Origin: Microbacterium sp. cx-55
GTDB taxonomy: Bacteria; Actinomycetota; Actinomycetes; Actinomycetales; Microbacteriaceae
Assembly: GCF_021117345.1 (NCBI RefSeq)
Contig: NZ_CP088261.1
Location: 62,001-126,000, forward strand
Direction of reading: 5' to 3'
DNA: 64,000 nucleotides
Part shown: positions 35,269 through 44,643 of the stretch, piece by piece
Numbering within the stretch: position 1 is the stretch's first letter
How the letters are laid out: every line of letters starts with the position of its first letter
Translations under genes and position numbers: made by a program
The notes under the pieces: model-generated
The model's database searches: none
The model's input: only the letters and a program-made list of their open reading frames with translations
Told to the model about the DNA's origin: nothing

Positions 35269-37413
35269 TCACGCGGGCGTCGAGCCACCCGAGCCACCCG
35301 GCGCGGGCGCGACCGGACCGTCGGCCACCGCATCGACGGCGGCCGCGGGGGAACGGATGATCGTGAGCGTTCCGGTGGAGTCGGGGCGGAACTCGCCCGC
35401 GCGCTCCTGTCCGAGCAGCGGCCGGGAGCGGCGTCCGTAGACGACCTCCGACGAATCGAGCAGCCACGGGACGAGCGTGATCGTCACGCCGTGCACCAGC
35501 ATCAGCTGGTTCGCGATGCGGCGGGCGCGGCGGTTGTGCAGGAACGACTCCCACCAGTGGCCGACGATGTACTGCGGCAGGTACACGGTCACGACCGTCG
35601 ACCCGTGCTTGGCGCGGTACTCCTGGATGAACGCGGTGATCGGCGCCGCGTAGCTGCGGTACGGCGACTCCAGGATGATGAGCGGCACCGGCATCCGGTG
35701 CGTCTGCCAGTCCTTCTGCACCTCGGTCGCGGACTCCTTCGTGACCGCGACGTGCAGGCCGATGGTCTTCTCGTGGCGCGCGGCGACCGCGTAGTCCAGC
35801 GCTTTGGCGACCGGCTTCTGCAGGCGACCGACGAGAACGATCGCGAGGTCGCCACTGGCGCCGAAGTGCGTGTTCTCATCGAAGTGGATCTCGTGCTCGA
35901 CGTCGCGGTAGTAGCGGCTCACGCCGATCATCAGCACCGACAGCACCGGAATCGCGAGGAACACGAGCCACGCGCCGTGCGTGAACTTGGTGATGGTCAC
36001 GATGATCAGCACGGCCGCGGTCATGCCGGCGCCGATCGAGTTGATGATGAGGCCCGAAATGATCTCGCGCCGGTGGAAGTGGGCGGATTCCTGCGCGAGG
36101 GCTTCCGGGGTCAGGGTCTTCAGGTTTCGAAGCGCTCGCCGCCAGTGCCGCACCATCCCGATCTGACCGAGCGAGAACGACACGAAGACGCCGATGATGT
36201 AGAGCTGGATCAGGGTCGTGAGGTTCGCCCCCGACGTGATCAGAACCAGGATCGCGCCGAGTCCCAGGATGATCATGCCGTTGGAGAACACCAGGCGGTC
36301 GCCGCGCGTGTTCAGCGACTTCGGCGCGTATCCGTCGCGGGCGAGGACCGCGCCGAGCAGCGGGAACCCGTTGAACGCGGTGTTCGCCGCGAGCAGGAGC
36401 ACGCAGGCCGTGGCGGCCTGGATGATGAAGAACGGAATCGACCCGACCCCGAACGTCGCCCCCGCGACCTGGGCCATGAGGCTCGGTTGGGGCTGGTTCG
36501 CGCAGTCGAAGCCGATCAGATGGCAGGGGTTCTCGGCGTAGTGCACGCCCGAGACGAGCGCGAGCAGGGTCAGTCCGGAGAACAGCAGGATGGCGACGGC
36601 GCCCATCGCGACGAGGGTGTTCTGGGCGTTCTTCACCTTCGGGCGACGGAACGCGGGCACCCCGTTCGAGACCGCTTCGACGCCGGTGAGGGCGGAGCAG
36701 CCGCTGGAGAAGGCGCGGAGGATGAGCAGGATCACGGCGGCCTGGGTCAGGCTCTCGGCCTGTACGTCGTACTGCGCGCTTGAGGCGACCGGGGTGTCGC
36801 CGAGTATCCAGCGCACGATGCCGACCACGATCATGATCGCGACCGAGCCGATGAAGATATACGTCGGGAGCGCGAAGGCGCGCGACGCCTCGCGGACGCC
36901 GCGGAGGTTCACCAGGATGATCAGGATGACGAAGCCGACGGCGAGCTCGACGCGCCACGGGTTCAGGCCGGGCACGGCCGAGATGATGTTGTCGACGCCG
37001 GACGAGACCGACACCGCGACCGTCAGGATGTAGTCGACCAGCAGCGCCGACGCGACGACGACACCGGGGATCTCGCCGAGGTTCGTGCGCGCGACCTCGT
37101 AGTCGCCACCGCCCGAGGGATACGCCTTGATGAGCTGCCGGTACGACAGCACGACCACGATCAGCAGCACCACGACCGCCACCGCGATCCACGGGCTGAA
37201 CGCGAGGAACGACATCCCGCCGATCAGCAGGATCATGAGGAGCTCCTGCGGCGCGTACGCCACCGACGACAGCGCATCGGACGCGAAAATCGGCAACGCC
37301 ATGCGCTTTTTCAGCAAATGGTCGTCCGCATCGCCCGATGCCAGAGGGTCCCCGATCAGCAGGCGTTTCGCTATCGGGGTTTCCGGCGCGGGCTCCGCGC
37401 TCTCGTTAGTCAC
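35269..37413 (-). CDS. APC superfamily amino-acid/potassium permease
   Basis: 714 residues. Twelve or so helices from about residue 35 with the APC start DALSSVAYAPQELLMILLIGG and GGGDYEVARTNLGEIPGVV, then after about residue 470 a soluble C-terminal domain of about 230 residues with VVTVYLPQYIVGHWWESFLHN. This layout is common for DUF-tailed APC permeases of actinobacteria, sometimes linked to K+ uptake. GTG at 37413 is chosen where the conserved tail begins; upstream extension lacks homology and crosses the divergent promoter region. Confidence 0.88.
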   Translation of the reverse strand: MTNESAEPAPETPIAKRLLIGDPLASGDADDHLLKKRMALPIFASDALSSVAYAPQELLMILLIGGMSFLAFSPWIAVAVVVLLIVVVLSYRQLIKAYPSGGGDYEVARTNLGEIPGVVVASALLVDYILTVAVSVSSGVDNIISAVPGLNPWRVELAVGFVILIILVNLRGVREASRAFALPTYIFIGSVAIMIVVGIVRWILGDTPVASSAQYDVQAESLTQAAVILLILRAFSSGCSALTGVEAVSNGVPAFRRPKVKNAQNTLVAMGAVAILLFSGLTLLALVSGVHYAENPCHLIGFDCANQPQPSLMAQVAGATFGVGSIPFFIIQAATACVLLLAANTAFNGFPLLGAVLARDGYAPKSLNTRGDRLVFSNGMIILGLGAILVLITSGANLTTLIQLYIIGVFVSFSLGQIGMVRHWRRALRNLKTLTPEALAQESAHFHRREIISGLIINSIGAGMTAAVLIIVTITKFTHGAWLVFLAIPVLSVLMIGVSRYYRDVEHEIHFDENTHFGASGDLAIVLVGRLQKPVAKALDYAVAARHEKTIGLHVAVTKESATEVQKDWQTHRMPVPLIILESPYRSYAAPITAFIQEYRAKHGSTVVTVYLPQYIVGHWWESFLHNRRARRIANQLMLVHGVTITLVPWLLDSSEVVYGRRSRPLLGQERAGEFRPDSTGTLTIIRSPAAAVDAVADGPVAPAPGGSGGSTPA

Positions 37414-37513
37414 GAGCGGGGACACTACGCCTGTGGGAGGGGGCACGCAACGTGACGGGCCGGGAGTTCGCCAGCCCGACACCGGATGTGCGCGCTGACC
37501 TACCATCGAGCGC

Positions 37514-38200
37514 ATGCTCCTGCACGATCGCCGGCTCGCCCTCGTCTTCCGTCTCGCGGCCATTCTCGTGGTCTGCTGGGGCATCGGTTCCGTCAGCGGA
37601 TTGTTTGCGGGACGCCCGAGCGGCGTGCAGTTCTTGTACTACACGGTGCTGAGCAACCTGCTGGTTCTGGTGTGGTTCGTGCTGCTGGTCGTTCGCACCA
37701 TCCGGGACCTCCGCGCGAGCGGCGCACGCGGATGGTCGACGCCATCACCGCGGTTCGCGGCGGCCGTGATGTTCGCGATCACCGTCACGATGCTGGTCTA
37801 CCTGATCGTGCTCGTGCCCGAGGCGTTCACCCAGAACACGGGGTACCAGCCGTTCACGCCGACCGACAATGTCGTGCACATCTTCACGCCCGCCTTCACA
37901 ATCGTGGACTGGCTGCTGTTCACCCCGAAGGGCCGTGTCCGCCCCACTGACCCGCTGCGCTGGACGCTCCTTCCGCTCGGGTACGTGGCCCTCGCGTTCG
38001 GGTACGGCGCGCTGGGCGGAGTGTTCGGCGGCGGCACGCGTTACCCGTACCCGTTCATGGATCTCGATCGGAACGGGCCGGGCGGTGTCGCGCTGTGGCT
38101 CGTCGGGTTGTACGTCGCGCTGCAGCTCGTCGCGTACGTGTTCTTCGCGATCGACCGGATGCTGGGCGCCCTCGCGCAGCGCCGCTCAGCGACGCGGTGA
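37514..38200 (+). CDS. Pr6Pr family membrane protein
   Basis: 228 residues, six helices. Family features: FLYYTVLSNLLVLVWF, YQPFTPTDNVVHIFTPAFTIVDWLLFTPKGRVRPTDPLRW and YPYPFMDLDRNGPGG. Function unknown. The end overlaps the convergent AarF-type gene by 15 bp. Confidence 0.85.
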   Translation: MLLHDRRLALVFRLAAILVVCWGIGSVSGLFAGRPSGVQFLYYTVLSNLLVLVWFVLLVVRTIRDLRASGARGWSTPSPRFAAAVMFAITVTMLVYLIVLVPEAFTQNTGYQPFTPTDNVVHIFTPAFTIVDWLLFTPKGRVRPTDPLRWTLLPLGYVALAFGYGALGGVFGGGTRYPYPFMDLDRNGPGGVALWLVGLYVALQLVAYVFFAIDRMLGALAQRRSATR

Positions 38201-39886
38201 TCCGGGGCGGTCGAGGAGCCCGGAGAGCAGGGCGTGCAGGAGCGGGAGGGCCGACACGCTCATCAGGACCGTGCCGAAGACGGCATCTTCGACGCGGAGC
38301 AGCGCTCCGGCGATGAGGAGCCCGGCGAACAGCACGGCGGAGAGGATGCGGCGGGCCAGGCGCTCGAGTGAGGCCACTCGCCGGTCGAGCCGCGGGGTGT
38401 CGATCTTCACGCCGCCCACCTCGGCGCGGTCGAGGAACCCGTCGATCCGTTGCGGCAGCCGCCATGCGGTGCCGACGACGGCGACGGCCTCCTGCGCGAA
38501 GCCGCGGACGAGGTGGCGGCCCTCGTCGCGGACCAGCTGGCCGGCATACGGCTCGACCGAGTCCCACAGGTTGAAGGAGGGCTCGAGCGAACTGCAGACG
38601 CCCGAGACGAGCGACATGGCCCGCACGATGAGGAGGAAGTTCTCCGGCAGCTGGAACGGCAGCGATCGCACGACATCACCGAACTCGACGGCGAAGTCGC
38701 GGAACTCCCGCGGGTCGACGTCACGGAGCTCGGCGAACCCCATCCCGCCGAAGCGTGCGAACAGTTGCGTCATGGCCCGTTCGAGTTCGGCGGTGTCGGC
38801 CGAGGGGAGCAGCACGCCGACCTCTTGGATCGCCTCGACGAGCCGCTTGCCATCGCGGGCGGCGACGGCGATCAGTGCCTGACGGAGCCCGGTGCGGATG
38901 CTGCTCGAGACCTCGCCCATCATGCCGAAGTCGATGAAGGTGAGTCGCCAGTCCGTGGCGCCGTCCGCATCCGTGCCGACCGGGGTGACGAAGATGTTCC
39001 CCGGATGCGGGTCGGCGTGGAAGTAGCCGTGGGCGAACAGCTGGTCGAACATGACCGCGGCGAACCGGGTGGCGACATCGTGCGGTTCGATGCCGGCGGC
39101 GCGGAGTGCGTCCACATCCGTGATCTTGATGGCGGTGACATCGGCGAGGGTCAGCACGCGACGCGAGGTGCGTTCCCAGACGATCTCGGGTGTCGAGACG
39201 CGCGCGTCGCCGGCGAAGTTCGCGGCGAAGCGCTCGGCGTTGGCGGCTTCGTGGAGGTAGTCGATCTCCTCGAGACTCGTGAGCGCGAACTCTTCGACGA
39301 GCTGCGGCATGTCGACGCGGTCGGAGATGAGGCGCACGCGGCTCAGCCACCCGCCGACCTTCCGGAGGGCGGCGAGGTCGACGTCGACGATCTCGTCGAT
39401 GCCCGGGCGCTGCACCTTCATGACGACGGCGTCGAAGCCGATGTCGTCGGCCGCGGGAGAGGCCAGCCGCGCGCGGTGCGCCTGGCCGAGAGACGCCGCG
39501 GCGACGGGGACCGGGTCGATCTCGGCGAAGACGCGGTCGAGGGGGGCGCCGAGCTCGGCTTCCGCGAGCGCGCGGATCTCGGCGAACGGGACGGCCGGCA
39601 CCTCGTCTTGCAGACCCTCGAGCTCGCGGGTGATCGCGGGCGGGAGCACGTCGAGGCGCGACGACATGAACTGTCCGACTTTGATCATCAAACCGCCGAG
39701 CTCGACGGCGAGCGCGTGGAACCTGCGCGCGGTGCGCTGCAGGCGCACTTCGCGGTTGCGCGCGCCGATCCTCCCCAGCCCGATGCGGGGGAGGAACAGC
39801 TCGAACCACCAGGTCTGCACGAGGTGGCGCGCGGCGAAGCGCAGGATGCGGCGATAGCGCGCGCGAGAGTCGCCGGCGTAGGGCAT
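38186..39886 (-). CDS. AarF/UbiB (ABC1) family kinase-like protein
   Basis: 566 residues. Atypical kinase fold: GGLMIKVGQFMSSR (KxGQ motif), GLQDEVPAVPF, AAASLGQAHRARL (Ala-rich nucleotide loop), catalytic HADPHPGNIFVTP and DFGMMGEV, then two C-terminal helices (RILSAVLFAGLLIAGALL; VLMSVSALPLLHALLSGLL). ATG at 39886 follows GGAGGAGA. UbiB homologues support quinone metabolism in membranes; in menaquinone-using actinobacteria the role is less defined. 41 bp after the PadR gene on the same strand. Confidence 0.92.
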   Translation of the reverse strand: MPYAGDSRARYRRILRFAARHLVQTWWFELFLPRIGLGRIGARNREVRLQRTARRFHALAVELGGLMIKVGQFMSSRLDVLPPAITRELEGLQDEVPAVPFAEIRALAEAELGAPLDRVFAEIDPVPVAAASLGQAHRARLASPAADDIGFDAVVMKVQRPGIDEIVDVDLAALRKVGGWLSRVRLISDRVDMPQLVEEFALTSLEEIDYLHEAANAERFAANFAGDARVSTPEIVWERTSRRVLTLADVTAIKITDVDALRAAGIEPHDVATRFAAVMFDQLFAHGYFHADPHPGNIFVTPVGTDADGATDWRLTFIDFGMMGEVSSSIRTGLRQALIAVAARDGKRLVEAIQEVGVLLPSADTAELERAMTQLFARFGGMGFAELRDVDPREFRDFAVEFGDVVRSLPFQLPENFLLIVRAMSLVSGVCSSLEPSFNLWDSVEPYAGQLVRDEGRHLVRGFAQEAVAVVGTAWRLPQRIDGFLDRAEVGGVKIDTPRLDRRVASLERLARRILSAVLFAGLLIAGALLRVEDAVFGTVLMSVSALPLLHALLSGLLDRPGSPRR

Positions 39887-39927
39887 TGGATCTCCTCCAC
39901 GCCGGCGACCGCCTGGCGTCACTCGGG

Positions 39928-40500
39928 TCAGTCCTGGGCGAGGATGGCGTACAGCTTGCGGCGCGCGTCATCCAGCACATCGACGGCCTGCTGCACCTGC
40001 TCGGCATTGCCCGAGCGGCCCACCTGCGCGGCGGCCTGGGCGAGCTCGACGCCCGCCTTCGGAAGCGCCGTCAGGCGACCGCTGCTGTCACGGCTGCTCG
40101 AGGTCTCCCACGGGGCGGGGCTCTCGGTCGCGGCTTCGGCTTCGAGGCGGCCCGCCTCGGTGAGCGAGTAGGTCTTGCGACCGTTCGACTCGTCGGCCGT
40201 GATCAGGGCCTCGTCGGCGAGGAGCTGCAGGGTCGGGTAGACGGAGCCGGCGCTGGGCTTCCAGGTGCCGCCGCTGCGCTCGCCGATCTCGCGGATGATC
40301 TGGTAGCCGTGCATCGGCTGCTCGGCGAGCAGCGAGAGGACGGCGGCGCGAACGTCACCGCGCTGCATACGCGGCGCGGCGGTGCGCTGCTCGAACGCGG
40401 AGCGCAACTGATCCATGGCCTGCATGATGCCCTCTACCGGTCGCCCCCCGCCGAAGGCGTGGGAACCGCTGCCGAACAGATTGTCGAAAGAACCGTTCAT
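39928..40500 (-). CDS. PadR family transcriptional regulator
   Basis: 190 residues from ATG 40500 (GGAGGTCATC upstream). Winged helix: RGDVRAAVLSLLAEQPMHGYQIIREIGERSGGTWKPSAGSVYPTLQLLADEALI, then KTYSLTEAGRLE and a C-terminal helical dimer part. A Gly/Pro-rich leader of 50 residues precedes the domain. Likely controls itself and the AarF-type gene. Confidence 0.92.
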   Translation of the reverse strand: MNGSFDNLFGSGSHAFGGGRPVEGIMQAMDQLRSAFEQRTAAPRMQRGDVRAAVLSLLAEQPMHGYQIIREIGERSGGTWKPSAGSVYPTLQLLADEALITADESNGRKTYSLTEAGRLEAEAATESPAPWETSSSRDSSGRLTALPKAGVELAQAAAQVGRSGNAEQVQQAVDVLDDARRKLYAILAQD

Positions 40501-40519
40501 GATGACCTCCAGGGGAATG

Positions 40520-40550
40520 ATTGGACGATACTTCACGATATATCGCTCAG
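40520..40550. promoter_or_regulatory. AT-rich palindrome upstream of padR
   Basis: CGATATATCG (40536-40545) is a perfect palindrome, preceded by a related ACGATA half at 40525, 20-45 bp before the PadR start. AT-rich islands like this are rare in the region; a candidate PadR operator. Confidence 0.5.
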
Positions 40551-40624
40551 TGTCGTTCCGGGCGGGATAGGCGGGATCTCACAGCCGGCTCACGGGAGGC
40601 GAACCCGCGGTCCTGGACGCTGGG

Positions 40625-41527
40625 TCAGCGCGGGACGAACAGAGCCACACCCGCCGCGAGAAGAGCAAGGACGCCAAGCGCTGCGCCGTAGTAGCCGAGC
40701 ACCCGTCCGCGGTTGACCCGCCAGCTCTTCTCCTGTATGCGGGGTGCGACGGGGGGCGCCGCCGACCGTGACGGTGACGGCGACGGCGACGCCGAGGGTG
40801 CAGCGGGCGCCGTTAACGGTGCTGCCGCTGCCGCTGCCGGTGCCGGTGTGGCAGCGGGTGCCGTGGGTGACGGTGCGAAATCGACTCCGAGTGCCGACAC
40901 GACAGCCCCGAGAACCGCGAACGCGCGTTGCCAGACAGCGGGGTCTGGCGTCGACAGCTCGACGGGCGCGTAGAGCAAGAGCCAGCCCTCGGCGACTTCG
41001 ACATCGATCGGCAGGTGCGGGTCGTCGAGGAGGGAGGCGAGCTCGGGCGCGACGACGGCGCGGAGCCAGTCGGCCGCGGCGGGTGCGACGTGGGCGGTTA
41101 CGGCCGCATCCGCCCCCGTGAGGCGAAGCGTGGTGACGCCGTCCGGAAGGGCCGGGAGCGGAGACCGCGTCCGCGCGCGTTCGGACTCGAGAAGGAACGG
41201 TGGCAGCGGTGTGCGGAGGGGAACGGCCACGTAGCCCCAGGTGATGCTCATCAGGTTGAGGTTCACGGCCACCGAGTACGCGCTGTTGCCGATCTCGATG
41301 AGGGGAGATCCCGGAATGCGGACGATGTTCCCCGCGCGCTGGAGTTTGCGGGATCGACCTCGCGCGTCGCGGAAGACGATGCCGGGCAGTGATTGGGGCC
41401 CGGATCCGACGTAGTACTCCCACCCGTTCGTCACCGCGAAGGCCTGGATGGCCTGCGCGTCGGGCTTCAGATTCGGGTCACGAAAGGGCGGGTCGAGAAG
41501 GGGGCGATAATCCGCGGAGGGCAGCAC
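40625..41527 (-). CDS. Tail-anchored protein of unknown function
   Basis: 300 residues. A soluble N-terminal domain of about 210 residues (YRPLLDPPFRDPN, EYYVGSGPQSLPGIVF, PLIEIGNSAYSVAVN, WGYVAVPLR, ... EGWLLLYAPVELS) leads to an Ala/Pro/Ser-rich linker and a single C-terminal helix (YYGAALGVLALLAAGVALFV). GTG at 41527. Divergent from the type-VII-like cluster with about 250 bp between; may belong to it. No family recognised. Confidence 0.65.
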   Translation of the reverse strand: MLPSADYRPLLDPPFRDPNLKPDAQAIQAFAVTNGWEYYVGSGPQSLPGIVFRDARGRSRKLQRAGNIVRIPGSPLIEIGNSAYSVAVNLNLMSITWGYVAVPLRTPLPPFLLESERARTRSPLPALPDGVTTLRLTGADAAVTAHVAPAAADWLRAVVAPELASLLDDPHLPIDVEVAEGWLLLYAPVELSTPDPAVWQRAFAVLGAVVSALGVDFAPSPTAPAATPAPAAAAAAPLTAPAAPSASPSPSPSRSAAPPVAPRIQEKSWRVNRGRVLGYYGAALGVLALLAAGVALFVPR

Positions 41528-41775
41528 ACCGTCATTCTCTCGCGCTCGGCGTCGCTGTCCAGTGGCGTCGCTGGCAATGTCGTCGCGGACGACGGTGGCG
41601 ACCGCGGGCTCAGCGACGAGCCTCCGGATTCGTTCACGGCGATGTTCGCCGAAAAGATCACGGATCGCCCTGTCAATGGCAGTGTTCCGTTTCCCCCCGG
41701 TATGCGACCATATCCCGGGGCGTCCGCTGTGCACGATCGTGGCGGTTCCCGCACCGATACGGGGGAGGAAATCGC

Positions 41776-42180
41776 ATGGCGGAGCAGTCCGAGGAAGTCC
41801 AGGAAGCGCTTCGGCGTATTCAGGGCCAGGTCGATCAATCGATCAGGCACGCCGAACGGATGCAGGAGCTGGCGGCCCAGATCCGGACGATCTCGACCGA
41901 GGTGACGTCACCGGGAGGTGAGCTCACGGTGCACGTGGACGTGAGTGGCCGGCTCACGAACGTGGTGTTCACGCAGGACGCGTTGGCACTTCGTCCTGCC
42001 CAACTGACCGCCCTGCTGCTGGATGCGCTGGAAGAGGGCTACCGGCGCACGAGCGCGGAGAGTGTGGCGCTCGCCGCGGACACGCTGGGCGAACAGTCGC
42101 CGACCGTCACGAAGCTTCGTGACAACGTCGACGAGTACGCGCCGCAGATCGAGCGCCCCGAGGACGGACTGCTGCGATGA
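41776..42180 (+). CDS. YbaB/EbfC-like protein
   Basis: 134 residues. A long N-terminal helix (EALRRIQGQVDQSIRHAERMQELAAQI) followed by a beta hairpin (GELTVHVDVSGRLTNVVFTQDALALRP) is the YbaB/EbfC fold. In actinobacteria such proteins often sit in front of type VII secretion substrates. GGGAGGAA precedes the ATG; the stop overlaps the next start (ATGA). Confidence 0.7.
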   Translation: MAEQSEEVQEALRRIQGQVDQSIRHAERMQELAAQIRTISTEVTSPGGELTVHVDVSGRLTNVVFTQDALALRPAQLTALLLDALEEGYRRTSAESVALAADTLGEQSPTVTKLRDNVDEYAPQIERPEDGLLR

Positions 42181-42509
42181 GCCACGAGATCGCGATCGAC
42201 TGCGGGGGACTCCGCTCGCACGCGCAGCATGTCGAGGCGGCCGCGCGCGGTCTCGACGACCCGATCGGGGCGATCGGGTTCATGACGATCGGCAGCGACG
42301 CCTATGGCCTGATGTGCGGGTTCGCGGCCCTCCCGACGGTGGCGATGGGTGCTGGTGCGGGTGCGTCGCTCGTGGCCACGCGCGAGCTTCTCCTCCGGAC
42401 AGCCGGGATCGTGCGAGCGATCGCCGAGGACTTCGAGCGCCGCGAGCAGGAGAACTGCGCAGAGATCCGCGAACTCGAGTCGCGTCTGGACGGGACGGTG
42501 TACGTATGA
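42177..42509 (+). CDS. ESX secretion-associated (EspC-like) protein
   Basis: 110 residues, mainly two helices broken by a Gly/Phe-rich turn (GAIGFMTIGSDAYGLMCGF), like ESX-1 secretion-associated (PF10824-type) proteins. No signal peptide, as expected for type VII substrates. ATGA overlaps on both sides. Assigned by shape and context. Confidence 0.6.
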   Translation: MSHEIAIDCGGLRSHAQHVEAAARGLDDPIGAIGFMTIGSDAYGLMCGFAALPTVAMGAGAGASLVATRELLLRTAGIVRAIAEDFERREQENCAEIRELESRLDGTVYV

Positions 42510-43303
42510 CTCCGGTCGGATACGGCGGGGTGCTCAACTCGACGATCGCCTCGCAGTCCAATTCGCTCATCGTCGCGCCCGAGATGCCGGGCTGGATGGA
42601 CGGCGTCGGGCCGTTCGAAGACGGGATGACCCTCGGCACATCGCTGCAGAGCGGTGACTGGGTCGCAGCATCCCTCGCCATGGGATCGATCGCGCTGAGC
42701 GTCGTCGATGCGGTCCTGAACCCGATCGCGACGTTGGTGTCACTCGGGGTCGGATGGATGCTGGAGCACATCTGGCCGCTCACCGACTGGCTCAACTCGC
42801 TGACCGGCGACCACCGCATGGTGAGCAGCTACGCAGCCACGTGGCAGAACGTGTCGACGAGCGTCTCCGCCTCCGCGGACGCTCTCAACGCCACGCTCGC
42901 CGACCTCGCCGACATGCGGGGCTTCGCCGTCGACGCCGAGCAGCGGATGCTGGAGACGATGGCCAACAGCCTGGGAATCGCTGCGCAACTCGCCTCCGGT
43001 GTCGGCGTCGCCGTCGAGCTGCTCTCGACGATCGTCAAGGCCGTGCACGATCTCGTACGCGATGCGATCAGCGATCTCGTCGGCTACGTCGTGGTGAGTC
43101 TCGCCGAGGTGGCGGCGACCCTCGGTGCGGCGACACCGTTCGTCGCCGCACAGCTGGCCGTCAAGGCGACCAAGTGGTCGACGCTGCTGATGGACTTCGT
43201 GATGGATCTCGTGAAGTCGGCGGGAACGTATGTGGACCTCGCGAAGTCCCTCAAAGAGGTGTACGACGGCGTGACCGGCACCCTGAACGAGAAGGTCGCG
43301 TAG
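42506..43303 (+). CDS. Type-VII-secretion-like helical protein with membrane helices
   Basis: 265 residues, start ATG overlapping the EspC-like stop. First 90 residues include WMDGVGPFEDG and hydrophobic stretches (VAASLAMGSIALSVVDAVLNPIATLVSLGVGWML); then a helical WXG100-like body (YAATWQNVSTSVSASADALNATLADL) and further hydrophobic helices. No toxin domain at the C-terminus. Probably a secreted or membrane-inserted partner of the two upstream proteins. The secretion ATPase (EccC) is not in the window. Confidence 0.55.
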   Translation: MTPVGYGGVLNSTIASQSNSLIVAPEMPGWMDGVGPFEDGMTLGTSLQSGDWVAASLAMGSIALSVVDAVLNPIATLVSLGVGWMLEHIWPLTDWLNSLTGDHRMVSSYAATWQNVSTSVSASADALNATLADLADMRGFAVDAEQRMLETMANSLGIAAQLASGVGVAVELLSTIVKAVHDLVRDAISDLVGYVVVSLAEVAATLGAATPFVAAQLAVKATKWSTLLMDFVMDLVKSAGTYVDLAKSLKEVYDGVTGTLNEKVA

Positions 43304-43306
43304 CGG

Positions 43307-44521
43307 TCAGTCGAGCCACTCGCGGGCGGCGACGACGAGGGTCTCGACGCCGCGCTCGATCGTCGGATGCAGCACCGGCGCGAAGTACGGCGAGTGGTTC
43401 GTCGGTACGTCGCGGTCGATCGTTCCGTCTGCGGCGGCCCGGGCGTAGAGCTCGGGATCCACACCGCCCCAGAACCAGAAGACGAGCGGCGCCCCGGTGT
43501 CGCGCGCGAACCAGGAGACGTCCTCGCTGCCGGTGAACATGCCCGGGTCGATCACGGCGCTCTCGCCGAACGCGCGCCGGAATGCCGCCTCGAGCCGGGC
43601 CGTGGCCTCGGCGTCGTTGATGGTCGGCGGCAGGGTGTGGTCGGTGACGATCGTGGGTTCCTGCTCGGCACCGGATGCGGACGCCTCCGCCCGTACGACG
43701 CGCTCGACCTGCGCCAGCACCCGAAGGCGGGCGGCATCGTCGGGGTAACGCAGGCTGAGCTGCAGTGTCGCCTCGGCCGGGATGATGTTGTGCTTGAGCC
43801 CCGCGTGGATCGACCCGACGGTCACGACGGCCATGTTCCGCGGGTCGGTCTCGCGCGAGACCACCGTCTGCAGGCGCATGACGGTCGCCGCGGCCATCAC
43901 GATCGGATCGATCGTCGAGTGCGGGCGCGACCCGTGACCGCCGCGACCGTGCAGGGTCACGGAGAGGCCGTCGGATGCCGACATCTGCGTGCCGGGCCGC
44001 ACCCCGATCAGCCCCGCCGGGAGCGGAGTCAGGTGCTGGCCGAGCACGACGGTGGGGGCCGGGTAGCGGTCGAGAACGCCGTCGTCGATCATCGCGCGGG
44101 CTCCGGCGCCGAACTCCTCGGCGGGCTGGAAGAGCGCGATCACGGTGCCCGACCATTCGCCCGTCGTCGCGGCGAGTCGCTCGAGCGCGCCGAGGAGCGC
44201 CGTCACGTGCATGTCGTGCCCGCACGCGTGCATGACCGGTACATCGAGTCCGGCCGGGTCGAGGCCGTGCGCCGTGCTCGCGTAGGCGAGCCCGGTGCGT
44301 TCCTCGACGGGGAGTCCGTCCATATCGGCGCGCAGCCACACGACCGGGCCGTCGCCGTTGCGGAGGGTCGCGACGACACCGGTGCGCCCGATGCCCTCGT
44401 CGAACGGGATGCCGAGCTCGGTCAGCGTGCGCGTGACGACACCGGCGGTGCGGGTCTCCTGGAACGAGAGCTCGGGGTGCCGGTGCAGGTCGATGTACAG
44501 CGCTTCGAGGTCGATTGCCAT
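43307..44521 (-). CDS. M20 family amidohydrolase
   Basis: 404 residues. Metal-dependent amidase/peptidase of the hippurate hydrolase or N-acyl-amino-acid amidohydrolase type: RADMDGLPVEE, MHACGHDMHV, then GRGGHGSRPHSTIDP in the lid domain. Catalytic Glu lies in PAEEFGAGA. Cytoplasmic, releases an amino acid from an N-acyl form. ATG at 44521. Ends 4 bp from the convergent T7-like gene. Confidence 0.93.
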   Translation of the reverse strand: MAIDLEALYIDLHRHPELSFQETRTAGVVTRTLTELGIPFDEGIGRTGVVATLRNGDGPVVWLRADMDGLPVEERTGLAYASTAHGLDPAGLDVPVMHACGHDMHVTALLGALERLAATTGEWSGTVIALFQPAEEFGAGARAMIDDGVLDRYPAPTVVLGQHLTPLPAGLIGVRPGTQMSASDGLSVTLHGRGGHGSRPHSTIDPIVMAAATVMRLQTVVSRETDPRNMAVVTVGSIHAGLKHNIIPAEATLQLSLRYPDDAARLRVLAQVERVVRAEASASGAEQEPTIVTDHTLPPTINDAEATARLEAAFRRAFGESAVIDPGMFTGSEDVSWFARDTGAPLVFWFWGGVDPELYARAAADGTIDRDVPTNHSPYFAPVLHPTIERGVETLVVAAREWLD

Positions 44522-44643
44522 GCGCCCGAGCCTACGGGCGCGACCCGGGAGGCCGCATCCGTCGGCGCATGCCAGGTTGGCCGCCTTGGCCGGCTCGTGC
44601 CCGGTCGCGCGTCGGCCGGCGCGTGCCGGGTCGAACCCGGAGC

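Noticed and set aside
38186..38200. Possible sequencing error where convergent genes overlap
   Set aside because: A 15-bp tail-to-tail overlap is ordinary in compact genomes and both C-termini look normal.
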